A model generated the notes under the pieces. The model saw nothing but the letters and a program-made list of their open reading frames with translations, ran no database searches and was not told where the DNA came from. The position numbers and the translations under genes were made by a program. Source: Margaritifera margaritifera (lineage: Eukaryota; Mollusca; Bivalvia; Unionida; Margaritiferidae). From it: 64,000 nucleotides of DNA. The stretch lies in NCBI GenBank assembly GCA_029931535.1, contig JAQPZY010001549.1, forward strand, positions 1,842,501 to 1,906,500. The letters are read 5' to 3'. Below are positions 8,870-20,208 of the stretch, one piece after another; position 1 is the stretch's first letter; each line of letters starts with the position of its first letter.

Positions 8870-11800
8870 AGCCAATACGGAATTACCGCCCACGATCACG
8901 TAAGTGGTGATTCCATCACGAAAAATGCACCGCTTGATATTCAGTGAGGACAAACTTACCTTAGTGCAACGATACACACCCATAAGATTTGCTGCGTGCA
9001 TAAATTCACGTCATTGTCGAAGACACTCCATGTACATGTCATGCCAAAAATCTTTTTGCACAACCACGAGTGGGACTACTTTGACTTTCTTTATGTTTTT
9101 CTTGGAAGTCTTCATCGAGTACATTTTGGGTCGCATTCGCATGAATTTCTCAATTGGCTTGCTCGCGCAGTCATCTTTGAATTTCCCCAGGACTTTGTTG
9201 CAGACGTTGCTGAACAGCGAATGGTTCTTCGTGTACTCGTTGGTGTCAAACTCGTTGACGAGTAATACCCCACCCATGTCCGCGTAAACGTCTTTGGTAT
9301 TTATGTGCATCAGCAACAAATCAGTATCAGTGTATAGCATTTTAACACCGTCAGCGTACCGCGTCTTTATCGAGTCGTAGTAGAACTAGTATATGAGCAG
9401 TTTTGACAGGTCCAACACAAATGCGCCAAGGTAAATTGGTTTCCTCAGCTTTAACCGAGACTTCTTGCTGTACACCTGCACTCTATCGAATATCCGTCGG
9501 GTCCGCAATTAGCCTGCGAAGTTTGTCTTGTTCACTGTCCCGGAAAATGTCCACGCGGATTCGTTTTTGCAGATTTTCCATGGTTTTTCCCGGCATTGTC
9601 CATCAGCTTGAAGAAGTCCTATTCAAATTCGTTTGGGGCGGAGGTTCACAGTTCCGTACTCATTTGGATGTACGGGGCCATCCACGCGCGTTGATGAAAT
9701 CTCAGCACCCGGTGGGCTTTACACATACACATCCCCAACCGCAGATACAACTGTAGGTTTCGTACCTGGACAACATAGTTGAGTTTCTGGCGCAGATTCG
9801 GAACCAGCTTGGTGCATTCGGTGAACTTACGCCCGGAATCGTCCTCAGTGGCTTCACCAATCACGAGCGCACACAAGTACGGGGACAACCATTCGCGGTG
9901 CACCAGCAGCGCTTCTGGAGCCAGTGGATAATCGTTGTAGGTATGGCGAAGCTCGTACGGGTACTCCAGGTCAACCTCGAAGAAGCACCCGAGCTCACTG
10001 TTGCTGTCTTACTTACGACTGTGTTTGTGTATACCGCGTGCACTGGATCAATTCATGCGAACTCACCTACGGGCATTTGTTGGAACGTTGCCCATCGTAC
10101 AGGCTGTTCCCGTCCAGGTACATGATGTAACTGTTGGGGAACGCAGGGTCGTATCCATCCACGCGTAGGTTTTTCCCACTAGCGTAGCGATGACTCCCCA
10201 TGGAAATTCCGCCGCAGATACCACGTGCGACAAACAAGTGTTGATCGATGTCAGTGAGCAATTCTATCTCGACACGGGTTTTCGACAGAATCGCATCCGA
10301 GGCCATTCCCGGAGATGAGAAGTAATGCGCGGGGTCGAGCTTGTAAACATGGCGATATCACGAAACGCTTCAAAGGCATCCGTGAGCAGCATCTCGTTAG
10401 TGCGCAATACAAAGTCATGGTCGTTACCGAGATTTCTACAACCAAACGCGGACCAGACATTGTTCGCGTGCGCGTTGTTGTCGGCGGAAATGCTTTCGCG
10501 CAACAGCGATGAATAGAAGACCTCGATCTGTGGCAACTGAGTTTCAGAAAACTTCTCCCAGTCACTCATGTACTCGTGCGGGTAGATTTCTTTGCGGGTG
10601 AGCAACTTGAACCTAGAACTTTCAGTTCCATCGTCATCGGGGAAGCGCTACCGTATCGACTAGTAATTGTAAAACGGTTGTGGGAAGCCTAGTTTCCTGC
10701 GGCAAGGTTGTTGACGAGTCAGTACAGGCTGGAATTGAGAAACTATAGCGAATCAAGAAACTCTAGTAGACCCAGCCGGAACGTCATGTATTTGTCCATG
10801 CTGTTGAGAACGACGCTTATTGTTGCAATTGATGCTGTTGCGAGTCCTTGTATGATCAAATGACCATCATACCCGCGCAGGTTATGAAACACAATCGGAA
10901 TTCTTGTTGTGCCGGGGTTAATTCGCAGCTGTAGGTTGCATGTGCTGTGTGCACTCATCTGTACGCGCTAGTGATATGACAGTGATCGTGAACTTTTTCA
11001 TCAGTGTCAAAGGGATCCTCAGAGATCCAGCAATGAGTCGCAGCCAAAAACTCGCGAATGTAGTCATCGGTCTTGATCATATCTGCGGGTAAGGATAGCT
11101 GCTGTCGAATCTATTTTGCTATAACCTCGAGTGATTTTATAAACGCTTTAACCGGGTTCTTGCCACGATAAAATATTGGCGGCTCAGTTGCTCCGTCGTA
11201 TCTGACAACAGTATGACACAACTCGCATGGAATTTGTTCAGCAACTTGAGTCGCATTTGACTGCACCTCAGGAGCGGCTTCGACGGGAACGTTAAAGCAT
11301 TCAAAGTCCGCGTAGATGGCATACGGAACCTTCATCTTTCATTGCACCGCGTCGAATTTAAAAACATTCATACACTACGGCTTCTCGCTGACTCCCCCGC
11401 AGTTAAAGTCATGGTCATCAAGCAGCTGTTGTGTGCTAAATACATGCACGCAGCGTCGACAAAGAAACTTTCTTCCATGGTACTTACTGTGCCGGTAAAC
11501 CATCTGGGAAAGATCTTTTATCCACACGTAATGGTGCCGCGCCACTGGACCGTCCATGCTGGTCAACAACAACTAATCAACGTTGTACCGTACGCTTCTC
11601 GCGGTGGAATGTCGAATCGGCTGAAGACCACTATTTCAAGCAAACACATCAACGGCGATATCAGGGTTGAGTCGTTCATACTTACCAATGTCAGTAATCT
11701 GTACGGAAAAGTTTATGTTGTCAAACTTGAGTTCATCCAGGTGCTCTTTGTAATTTCTAAACTGATTTTTATAGTCGCCCATTCTAAACATTCTATTACT

Positions 11801-12587
11801 GCTCGCCGTTGAATATATGCTGGCGTTGGAATATAATTCGATCCGCGGAAAGGTTTGCACGGGGAAACCTTAACATGAACTTCTGTGCATGTGGAAAGAG
11901 TCCATCCTGAACCCGCTCGGGTATATTCCTGAAACTTTATGAGGATCGTTGCAAAACCTTTGTCAAAAACCTTTATCAATTTTATCATTGATAGCTTCAG
12001 TATCTTCACGGTTCAAGACCACAAAAGCATCACTCCAAAACAACGTGCGTAACAATTTGGCTCTTTACCTTTAGGGCACCCTGTAGAGAAAGTCGGCATG
12101 ATAAAATCCGCAACAAGAATAATTTTCACCTTGAACTCGTACCCGGAGGCAAGTGGTGTTACACCAGAGTGCTGCAACGTTGATATGATTTCCCGACGCA
12201 TGTTCGAGAGAAGCTCAACAGCGTCTTTGCCTGGTTTGTATGCGTGTGAGATGATTGGCCGGTAATCTTCGAAACCACTGACGCGCCTGTTCAACTTAAA
12301 CTCGGGAACTTGGACTCGTTGACGAACACACACACACTAGCCTCACCGGCAATAGTTGATGCGATACCACGACGGTTTTTTTCATCAGCGACCGCAGGTG
12401 CAATTTCGGCCCGTAAAGGAATTTTGATACGTAACTGCGCTGCCGTTGCACGAAGCTGTCTCACGGTCGGACGCGGCTCGTCATGGGGAAGTCTAAATAT
12501 TGCAATAATATCAGCTTTTGCTGCAACACTCAGTTATCTGATTCCATTGTCTCGCGCAATTTTTTTTAGTTGATTCACGGTAGGCAT
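8870..12587 (-). pseudogene. Protein-primed family B DNA polymerase (pPolB) of the Polinton, frameshifted
   Basis: ATG at 12587 (MPTVNQLKKIARDNG). In order: two SAP-like repeats (12587-12400; the first has a stop), a poorly conserved N-terminal region (12333-11640), a C-x2-C...H...C zinc finger (11572-11375), exonuclease motif I YADFECF (11314-11294), Exo II FHNLRGYDGHLI (10889-10854), an Exo III-like LRTNEMLLTDAFEAF segment (about 10407-10360), polymerase motif A YLDGNSLY (10120-10097), the LEYPYELRHTYNDYPLAPE region (near 9970-9910), a damaged motif B ending GKTMENL (about 9580), motif C YTDTD (9334-9320) and a C-terminus with KRCIFRDGITT (near 8930). About 3.7 kb matches the family length. 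The catalytic aspartates survive although the frame is broken many times. It would copy the element using a terminal protein primer. Confidence 0.88.
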
Positions 12588-12617
12588 ACTCTTATAATAA
12601 AAGCATCATCTAATTGC

Positions 12618-12986
12618 TTATTCAACAAATGAATTTTCGCAATATTTTTTTACTTTGCCAGGATCAGAAACCGCAATCGCTTCAATCCTGGATATTATTT
12701 CATTGACTTCTGTGTCTTTTTCGACGGCATTGACGTTGACGACATCATTGACCTTTTTCTTAACAGCATCCACGCTGGTAAATCTACCTGCGCGCGCGAT
12801 AATACTTGCGTACAGATCTACATGGTCGGCATAGCTGATTACGCGACTTGACTCTAATACCGCATTTGAGGCATTGTCGAGCGCCTGCTCCAACACGTAA
12901 CGCAAGCGAGTGTGATTTACAGTATTCGCAATGGCATGTTCTACAGCAAAATTCATGTTATCCAAGGCATACACCTTTGCATTTGT
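12618..12986 (-). CDS. Polinton-associated helical protein, unknown function, possibly truncated
   Basis: An open frame of about 120 codons just upstream of the polymerase start, same strand. It reads WHWDLTNAKVYALDNMNF then a helix-rich sequence with many Ala, Asn, Val and charged residues (VLEQALDNASNAVLESS, DAVKKKVNDVVNVNAVEKD). A stop lies immediately before the frame and the first ATG falls at DNM, so the original start is uncertain. No domain recognised. The preserved frame, codon use and position inside the element support a former gene. It might be a coiled virion or regulatory protein, but that is not shown. Confidence 0.5.
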   Translation of the reverse strand, partial: TNAKVYALDNMNFAVEHAIANTVNHTRLRYVLEQALDNASNAVLESSRVISYADHVDLYASIIARAGRFTSVDAVKKKVNDVVNVNAVEKDTEVNEIISRIEAIAVSDPGKVKKYCENSFVE

Positions 12987-13018
12987 TAGGTCCCAATGCC
13001 ATTGAACTTTTTATAAAC

Positions 13019-13176
13019 ACGAGGATTTTTTAATATGAAATACTGGTCATCTATCCTCGATTCATGGTATGTTACCAGATTATGTGCACTAATTTTCTAT
13101 ATACACGAGGATTCTTTAACATGAAATACTGTTCATCTATCCTCGATTCGTGGTGTGTTACCAGATTATGTGCACT
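13019..13176. repeat. Tandem duplication, 86 bp unit, within the Polinton
   Basis: Units start ACGAGGATT(T/C)TTTAA and run to ACCAGATTATGTGCACT at 13019-13090 and 13105-13176, offset 86 bp, with several substitutions between them. It lies between two minus-strand Polinton genes. It may have duplicated a promoter or gene start. Confidence 0.85.
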
Positions 13177-13630
13177 GGATGGTATACAATGTTACACCAA
13201 TCAATAGCCATAAAATACATTGAATTGTTGATGGTAATGTTAAAAGGCAGGGTTGCGTCTCGCAAGCAAGATATTTTACCACGCTGCAGCCTCCACAGCT
13301 TTGTATCAAATCGCTCTTCCTGTGCAAATAATTTTTGTTCAAGCGGGTATTTGGCAAAATTACCGCACACTTACCGTTGCGATAATGCATCACGCCAACT
13401 CGTAAATGACCATCCATTGCAATATCATATCCAATAATTTCAAACGTGTTTTAGTGTTTGTTTTTGAACTTGTAATTCTCTACGATTACCTAGCTATCCC
13501 CGAGTATTGACTGTATGGGTTTTGTGTCTAATTTGCACTGAAATAATACTTCATAGAAAACCTGCCATTGCACCGGGCTGCGTATCATTTCCTCATATTC
13601 TTTTTTACCGCAAATGAATTAATTGTCGTG
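13158..13630 (-). pseudogene. Polinton-type gene of unknown function, frameshifted
   Basis: Minus-strand frames join in order: EEMIRSPVQWQVFYEVLF (13600-13550), a gap with stops (13500-13440), IGYDIAMDGHLRVGVMHY (13435-13380), then KYPLEQKLFAQEERFDTK (13360-13300) and a C-terminal end with MYFMAIDW (near 13210). The segments read like one compact globular protein of about 150 residues with many aromatics. I do not recognise a family. The frame breaks show it is inactive. Confidence 0.45.
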
Positions 13631-13681
13631 CATACTTATAAATGCCATTGGTGTTCTATATATTATGCTGAAAGCATTTCT

Positions 13682-14183
13682 CTAATTGCAGTGGTCTATG
13701 CTATCTTCATTGGTCATTTTGATGTCGCCGCTGTCCTCACTGGTCAATTCACTATCTTCGCTGGTTATTTCGCTATCTTCATTGGTTATTTCACTGGATA
13801 TGTCGTTGTCTTGATTGGTCATTTCACTATCTTGACTGGTCATTTCACTGGACACACGACGCTGTCTTCTTTGGTCATTTCGGTGTCGCTGGATGATTCA
13901 GTCAACGTCAACGATTTGCAATTTTCTTGCACACTATCATACAATGACTTCCACGTTTCTTGTTATTTTCCTCGCCAAGGTTCCGCCGTGCGCGCTCTAA
14001 AGTAATTCCTAATTTGCTTAATTTTTCAGTGTGCTCCGGATATGTATTTGGAAAATCATACATCACCTTTTAAGCCTCTTTGATAAACCGATATGATGCA
14101 TTCAGACTAAACAGAGATTTGACCCTTTCTGTTACGGCACAAACACACCACTGCGCAGGAAGTTTAATATCCGCATCAGCCAT
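13682..14183 (-). pseudogene. Polinton-associated gene X, copy 1: helical domain plus acidic repeat tail
   Basis: ATG at 14183 (MADADIKLPAQWC). The N-terminal part contains LNASYRFIKEA, then a stop, then YDFPNTYPEHTEKLSKLGI and a basic segment (RARRNLGEENKKRG). After frame changes the C-terminus is an acidic repeat (13880-13684) built on seven residues, SEMTSQD or variants, ending DSIDHCN and a stop. The same gene is present at 36290-36638 (LNASYRFFKEAQ, YPDHLDKLINLGV), which supports real coding. Function unknown; a structural or regulatory role in the element is possible. The 145-codon + strand frame here is the shadow of the repeat. Confidence 0.6.
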
Positions 14184-14640
14184 TTTCTCTCACAATACTA
14201 TATGCCTCAAACGGCAGTGTTTTTGACATAGTATAAGTACTCACTGTATTATCTAATATAATATTCTCACACAAAAGGAACCAGTCTCCGCTGGGATTGG
14301 TATTTGTTTGAGATTTATAGACACCTGCTATCACGTATATTTGATATACAAGCCAGCACAATGTCTAATTCTGTTCTAAAAAATAAACACTACAGACAGA
14401 GTTTATCAATACAGTAGTGAGGGTTCTTGAGTAAAGGACGCGCAAAGAGATCTCGCGCGGGTTACTGTGGGCCGCGTTTGAGGTAGCGAAACGATCGGAC
14501 CCGGGCGCGCGGATGGTTTCCGCTGGGTGGGATTTCGTTTGTGCAAACTCACTCGCGCGCGTGGACCCGTGTTTGTGCGCGCCGGGTAATCGTACGCGCT
14601 GCACCCGCGAGTGAAAAAACGGTAAAGTCATATTTACCCA
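14176..14640. other. Right flank of the Polinton with CpG-rich tract
   Basis: 14440-14610 is strikingly CpG-rich (runs such as CTCGCGCGGG and CCGGGCGCGCGG) inside otherwise AT-rich DNA. It lies just beyond the last Polinton gene, where a terminal repeat or promoter would be expected. No matching inverted copy is visible at the truncated left end. The 88-codon minus-strand frame across it lacks protein-like composition. Confidence 0.5.
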
Positions 14641-14765
14641 CTACGAAACGGATATATTTCATATCTTGGGTGAAAAACTAGTATTTTAACCCACTCTATT
14701 AAATACATCCGTTATTCACTCGGAACAAGTAAATATCCTCTATATCGTTTTCTTTTGTAGTTCGA
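14641..14765. other. Unresolved junction zone
   Basis: Between the CpG-rich tract and marker block copy 2. AAACGGATAT and ACATCCGTTA form a weak inverted pair. The Polinton right end should lie here but I cannot place it. Confidence 0.3.
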
Positions 14766-14940
14766 ATATGACACATTTCCACTAAATGTCCCTTATTCTA
14801 TTATTGTTTGTACTTCCCGACATGCATGCATACATGTTTCCATCCATCCATACATATATGCTTACATAAATACATACTTGCATTACCATTCCCCATCCGG
14901 CCTGCATGTTTCTCAAACAGACACATGCATGCATGTGCTT

Positions 14941-15070
<130 letters not shown>

Positions 15071-15223
15071 TTCCGTCCAATTATTCTGAAAACATTTAAA
15101 TATTTAGAATAAAATAACGAGCTGGACTTTGTTGGTAGCCAGTGAGATCTGATTATAATACTGCAAATAGGTACGGATGGTAAATATTTAGGAATGGTGG
15201 TTTTATTCATTGTTGACAGCCAG

Positions 15224-15392
15224 AGTAGGTAATACGTTGATATATAGTAGAGTAGGTAATCCGCACATAGTAAGCAGATAATACGCACATATATAGTACA
15301 GTAGGTAATACGCACATGGATAGTACAATAGGTAATTTGCACATAGATAGTACAGTAGGTAATATGTACATATATAGCACAGTATGTAATAC
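15224..15392. repeat. 23-27 bp minisatellite array, copy 2
   Basis: About seven units of GTACAGTAGGTAATACGCACATA type, fewer than in the other two arrays. Confidence 0.85.
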
Positions 15393-15725
15393 GTTCCGTT
15401 TACACATATTTGTCCCGTATTGTCCGCCTGAGGTTGTGGTTTCTTTCAGGCGCTTTGGGTTTTACTTCACCTTTGAAAAGCTTACTAAATACCACTATTT
15501 GGGCCATCTAGAGTCGCTAATAAAATTTGCATGAATACTTAATGTAAGTTGACGAATGTTTGCTGAAAATTTAACTTGAAATAAGGTTTCACTAAAATGA
15601 ATAGAGTTTAAATGACACTGATACATAGATGGATTGTAAGTCTATCATCTTGGGGTGAGTTAGGAGAACGCAAAGAGCAAAACACTGACGTATGAAGTGA
15701 CGATAGATTTATAATGAAATTAGCC

Positions 15726-16390
15726 GAGATTTATACCTCTGTCATTATGGATGTTATCAACATCCAATTGTTGATAATGGGATAAGAAAACATTGGCAAT
15801 TACAATATTGTAACTCTGAGCACATCACACCCTTTGAAAGTCTATCTGAGAAGAAACACAACATTTTACGATTCTGTCCCATATCCGGTGCACCCTGGTT
15901 ATGTCTAGACTTCAGTCCCGTATATAATTAGGTAAGAGGTGCAGTGTGACAGGGTCGGTCATTGAAATTAAGCTATAATGTACTTGCACAAGGACAGTCA
16001 TAAACTCTTCAAGAGAAACTCAACTTCCGAGTCCAATCAAGATTGAAACTGTGCTAATCATATTTGGTCAATATATGAACTGGTCAAAAATTAAATAGGT
16101 TTAATGTACAAGACCGGATACATGCAAAATCACATGTTGCACCATTTTAATGTTAAGAGCGGCACGTGTCCTGATTCAATATACGATACCGTAATATTCC
16201 TCTTCTTGCTGCTATAAATGTCAGTTATATCTAATACCGAATGCAATAAACCATTTAATTTACAAGCGATATATGAATTTAAAATGTCCAATTGTATAAT
16301 GAGAAAATTGAGATCTTATCCGCTGAATAGTAATAGCAGCTTGGAAAGATGACATGAAATAAGATATCTGGTATATTGACTATCGACGGA
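15726..16390. other. AT-rich spacer, no gene seen
   Basis: No coding or repeat structure recognised. Confidence 0.4.
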
Positions 16391-16393
16391 AAT

Positions 16394-16560
16394 ATTGATT
16401 GATTGATTGGTGTTTGACCGCAAATCAGCACGTGATGTAATGGGAATAAAGTTTCTTGCCCCAATGTACACCACCTCCGCCGATCCTGTCTAGTATGGGT
16501 ATGGTTCGAACGTAGACACACTAATTGTAAGCACTGAGTCACGAAGGCTCAAACGCAGAT
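16394..16560 (-). repeat. tRNA-derived SINE (minus strand)
   Basis: Read on the minus strand, a head with the Pol III B-box-like GTTCGAACC (16511-16503) is followed by a body with GGCGGAGGTGG, then GGTCAAACACC and an AATC-repeat tail (16410-16394). Head, body and tetranucleotide tail are the anatomy of a tRNA-type SINE. The tail region resembles SINEs frequent in mollusc genomes. An A box was not located with certainty. Confidence 0.65.
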
Positions 16561-16689
16561 TTTGAACAAACTGTATTAAACTTCACTAAAATTCAAACCG
16601 ATTGAATTTAAAATTTTGCAGGTCGCATAAATGCTACTCTTAGATAACCTCCAGTAGATTTTGATAGCCCTTATATAAGAAATCTTTAT

Positions 16690-17969
16690 ATTAAAGCATA
16701 TATTATTTTATTTCTGTGTCATCAAAATAACACTTCAATACAAATATTATCGTCTAGGATAACCACTAGACTTTTTTACTCCCTGCTTCGTCTAAGATGC
16801 ATTGTTTGTTGTAGAGAGTTTTTACATCCATTCTATTAATGGCTTCGCTAATAGTGCTCATGTGACACGGTGAGCGCATTGTTTTGAGGGTCACTGCGTG
16901 ATAATTCTCGTCTATAATAGTTTACTCGGTGAAGACTGAAATCAGTGGGTTTCATTTTCAGTTGATACTAGTTATGCTGCCATTTCGTGCAGCATAAATA
17001 TTTTGATTTTGTTCCTGTATGTTTGTCCAACCGTACGGACATTAGTGTTTTGTCCATCTGTATATATGTAAGTCCATTTGTCACGAGAAGCTCAATTGAG
17101 CAATCTAGCAAAACCAACTTGATATATACAATGTTGTAGCTTTCTATATATATGTAGATGACCTGACGAGACGAGATTTTCATGCCACAAAAACGTTTGA
17201 AAAAATCATATTCAAATACAATTTAGAACTTTATGACTGAGCTACATATTTTATAAACACAACTCTAGTTATTTTTTAGATTAGTTTTAATCTTTCACCA
17301 AATTGTTAATGACCAGTCACAGCTAGTAGAAGAAAATAACACTATTCGAAATAATGTACCACTCGTAAGTAAATTTTTCACCCAGAAGCTTTTGATTAAA
17401 GTATCAAGCATTACTCATTGGCGCAAATTTTAAATTTAGTATCTTATGTAACATAGAAATGTAGATAACATAAACATTAAGTGCAAGCAGCGAGTACTTG
17501 CTACAGTGTATATCTATTAAAGACAGAGTATATAAAACAGATTTGTATGAAATTATCGTGTCTTAGAGTTGATAGATAAGGGTATCAAACGAACTGAGGC
17601 CAAACCATGAATTACATAAATCAATATACATACATCTGTATTGGTAGGAATATTTATTTATTAATTGAATGATTGATTCATTTGTGAAAAAATCGTAAGT
17701 GATAACATTCGGAAAAATAATCGAATTGCTTCAGCAACATGTACAATTGGGAATATAGACCAAAATCACTTAAAATCTTGTATGAGAGTAAAAGGCAGTG
17801 TTAATATTATATCTTGTTAATTTATCCGTTTCAGCATGTAACGTACACTTTCTCACATTCACTTGAAAATATACGTCGGATTTCTACCTATATTCTTCTT
17901 TCACACACTTCTTAATTCTTGCAAGGAAGTCCTATAATTCCTTTGTGTATTAAACATTTTTATTTTGTT

Positions 17970-18012
<43 letters not shown>

Positions 18013-18200
18013 AATGGCTTAGTTCACAAAATAATATATACAGGTTTTTCTAATGCATGACAAAATAGCAATTTCTATATATGAGAAATTCCCAGCACGA
18101 GTCAAGGTTCCAATCAGATTTGATTTGATGAAGCATATATAGGGTTGGTTCTCTAATTTGCTTCCTACATCGCAATACGCCGTAAATAGAGACTTAACCA
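16690..18200 (+). other. Receptor copy 2 upstream region (paralogous to 27690-28560)
   Basis: Aligned landmarks: GTGTCATCAAA, CGTCTAAGATGCATTGTTTG, TGAAATTAT...CTTAGAG, ACACTTTCTCACATTCAC(A/T)TGAAAATATACG, TTTTTATTTT and CCATGAAT. Parts also align with 34200-35050. It corresponds to the 5' flank of the intact gene. A TC microsatellite sits at 17973-18008. No coding region seen. Confidence 0.7.
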
Positions 18201-18214
18201 TGTCCTTTTATTTA

Positions 18215-18645
18215 AGGTTATATCGAGAAGAAATTCTTGGTCTAGCCAATTAAACTCCCTTGGCTGCTCATTTAGGAGTTAATAAGACTTATCACAAGAT
18301 CTTGAATCATTTTTATTGGCCGAAACTTAAAAGTGATGTTTCTAAATACAGTGGATCTTGTCACACTTGTCAAATGATAGGAACACCCAATTAGAAGATA
18401 CCTAAGGTTCATCTGCAATCTATTCCTGCATTAGACGAACCATTTAGTTGAATAATGGCAGACTGTGTCGGTCCCTTACCTAAGACCAAGTCAGGCAACC
18501 AATACTTGTTGACCATAATGTGTGCGTCTACAAGATTTACAAAGGTAATTCCTTTGAGAAATATTAAAACTAAAACCGTTGTAAAAGCTTAAAAAGCCTC
18601 AAAATCCTCTTCGGGCTAAATTGTATGGCCTTATACAGCTGAAAA
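18215..18645 (+). pseudogene. Integrase fragment of the Ty3-type relic
   Basis: The DNA aligns with the minus-strand integrase at 40030-39036: HKILNHF, CHTCQM, DCVGSLPKTKSGNQY and the RAKLYG segments can be read with many stops and a deletion of the central catalytic part (near 18590). It cannot encode enzyme. Confidence 0.8.
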
Positions 18646-18949
18646 GAAAGTAAATGACTTAAATTATATCATTAATTCTCCTGGAAGGCGGAAACAGAAA
18701 AGAAAAATGGTCACATAAATATGTTAAAGGAATATTTTTCAAATAATTTAGTTGTACCTGTCCCACACAGTGAGGATGTATACAATGGAATGCAATCTGA
18801 CCGTAGTGACTCTAGTTTAACCAAACTTCAGAATTCAGAAATATTAACCAATCTGGACTAGAAACTTTCACATCTACTACAACGGGAAAGGAATGAACTA
18901 AAACAGGTATAACATGAGTATGAGCACTTATTTCCCGATGTTCCAACAC

Positions 18950-19600
18950 GAACAAAAAATATCTATCATGACGTTGACATTGTAGATTCTACGCCTGTGA
19001 AACAGTATCCCTACAGGCTGAATCCACTCAAACAGGAATATTTGAAAAAGATATTCAATATTTACTGAAGAATGATTTTATAGAACCAAGTAAAAGTAAC
19101 TGGATTTCACCATGTATTCTTGTTCCTACGCCAGATAATACATTCCGCATGTGTAATGACTATAGAAAAATGAACGGTGTCACCAAAACGGATTAATTTC
19201 CAATGCCAAGAATGGATGATTGCGTTGATAAAACTGGAATATGTCACCAAGTATGACCTTTTTTTAAAAGGATTTTGGCAAATTCCACTCACGGAAAGAA
19301 CAAAAGAAATTTCAGCATTTGTAACTCCAGATGGGCTTTATCGATATGAAGTAATGCCTTTTGGTATGAAAAATTCTCCGGACATATTCCAGCGTCTTAT
19401 GAACAGGATAACATCTGGTCTTGATAACTGTAAGGCGTACATCAATAATAACTGTAATGCGTACATCGATGACGTCATCATCTACAGCGACACTTGGGAA
19501 AATCACTTGGAAACCATTCGGAAATTCTTCGAACGACTCAGTGATGCAAATCTGACGATTAGTTGGACATATTGTGGGACAAGGTCAAGTTAAACCTGTA
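18950..19600 (+). pseudogene. Reverse transcriptase of the Ty3-type relic
   Basis: The palm region is well preserved in the 19177-19593 frame: KYDLFLKGFWQIPLTE, TPDGLYRYEVMPFGMKNSP and AYIDDVIIYSD carrying the YIDD catalytic pair. Upstream, FIEPSKSNWISPCI-like sequence and CNDYRKMN (about 19155) are in a broken frame. A small in-frame repetition (KAYINNNCNAYIDD) inserts extra residues before the YIDD motif, and stops end the frame at 19593. Confidence 0.85.
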
Positions 19601-19639
19601 GAATCTAAGGTCAAGGCTATCTCTGACTTAACTGTGCCT

Positions 19640-20145
19640 GTTTGTAAAAAGCAATTGATGCGATTTTTAGGTATGGCTGGATATTATCGGATTTTTTTTC
19701 AAAATTTTCCATAATTGTAGAACCTTTGACAAATTTGTTGAGTAAGAAATCCGAGTTTCGTAGGTCTGATCAATGTCAGGAATCCTTTGATAAATTGAAA
19801 GCCATGCTTAAGAATGCACCAGTTCTTTCTGACCAAATTTCAGCCAATTGTTTAAAATGACTGTTGAGGCAAGTGATGTAGGGGCTGGTGGATCATCTGT
19901 GTGCTATTTTTCTAAAAAAATAAACAAGCACCGGAAAAATTATTCAACACTTGAGAAGGAATGTATGGTTTTGACATTGGCTTTACAACATATTGAAGTG
20001 TATTTTACCTCGGCTTTTTCTCCGGTTATGGTATTCAGTGAGACGGAGTTTAATGCTGCAAGAATACATCATTGACATTAGACACAATAGGGGAAAAGAT
20101 AATGTGATTGCAGATGCACTATCCCGTGTATAGAAGTACCATATT
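19640..20145 (+). pseudogene. RNase H region of the Ty3-type relic
   Basis: Connection-domain sequence (FLGMAGYYR near 19665) is followed by RNase H sequence with VEASDVGAGG, RKNYSTLEKEC and a final RGKDNVIADALSRV (near 20095-20130), the standard end of Ty3-type Pol. Frame changes near 19740, 19850 and 20060. Confidence 0.8.
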
Positions 20146-20208
20146 GCTTTATTTTGTGCATTTTTTGTGTAATTCATAAATGTTTCTTTTTCTTTATGAG
20201 GGGAGGTG

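Larger units (their letters stand above)
6382..14700 (-). mobile_element. Polinton/Maverick (adintovirus-like) element, degenerate, left end truncated
   Basis: The gene set is diagnostic: a retroviral-type integrase, a protein-primed family B DNA polymerase with its N-terminal zinc finger, a phospholipase A2-like ORF and small virion-type proteins. PLA2 and integrase are on the + strand; the polymerase and the rest are on the minus strand. The region is clearly richer in GC than its surroundings. Every large gene carries frameshifts or stops, so this is an old inactive insertion. I see no capsid, packaging ATPase or protease genes, so much of the element is missing. The left boundary is fixed to within a few bases by comparison with receptor copy 2. 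The right boundary (between the CpG-rich tract at 14440-14610 and 14766) is not resolved, and no terminal inverted repeat was found. Confidence 0.85.

Noticed and set aside
11342..11812. 156-codon + strand frame
   Set aside because: Lies over the polymerase zinc-finger and N-terminal region, which is coded on the minus strand.
13568..14005. 145-codon + strand frame, hydrophobic and repetitive
   Set aside because: Complement of the acidic 21-bp repeat of gene X; the minus strand matches the second gene X copy.
14620..14720. Possible terminal inverted repeat of the Polinton
   Set aside because: Only a weak 8-10 base inverted pair, and the left end is truncated, so no partner can be shown.
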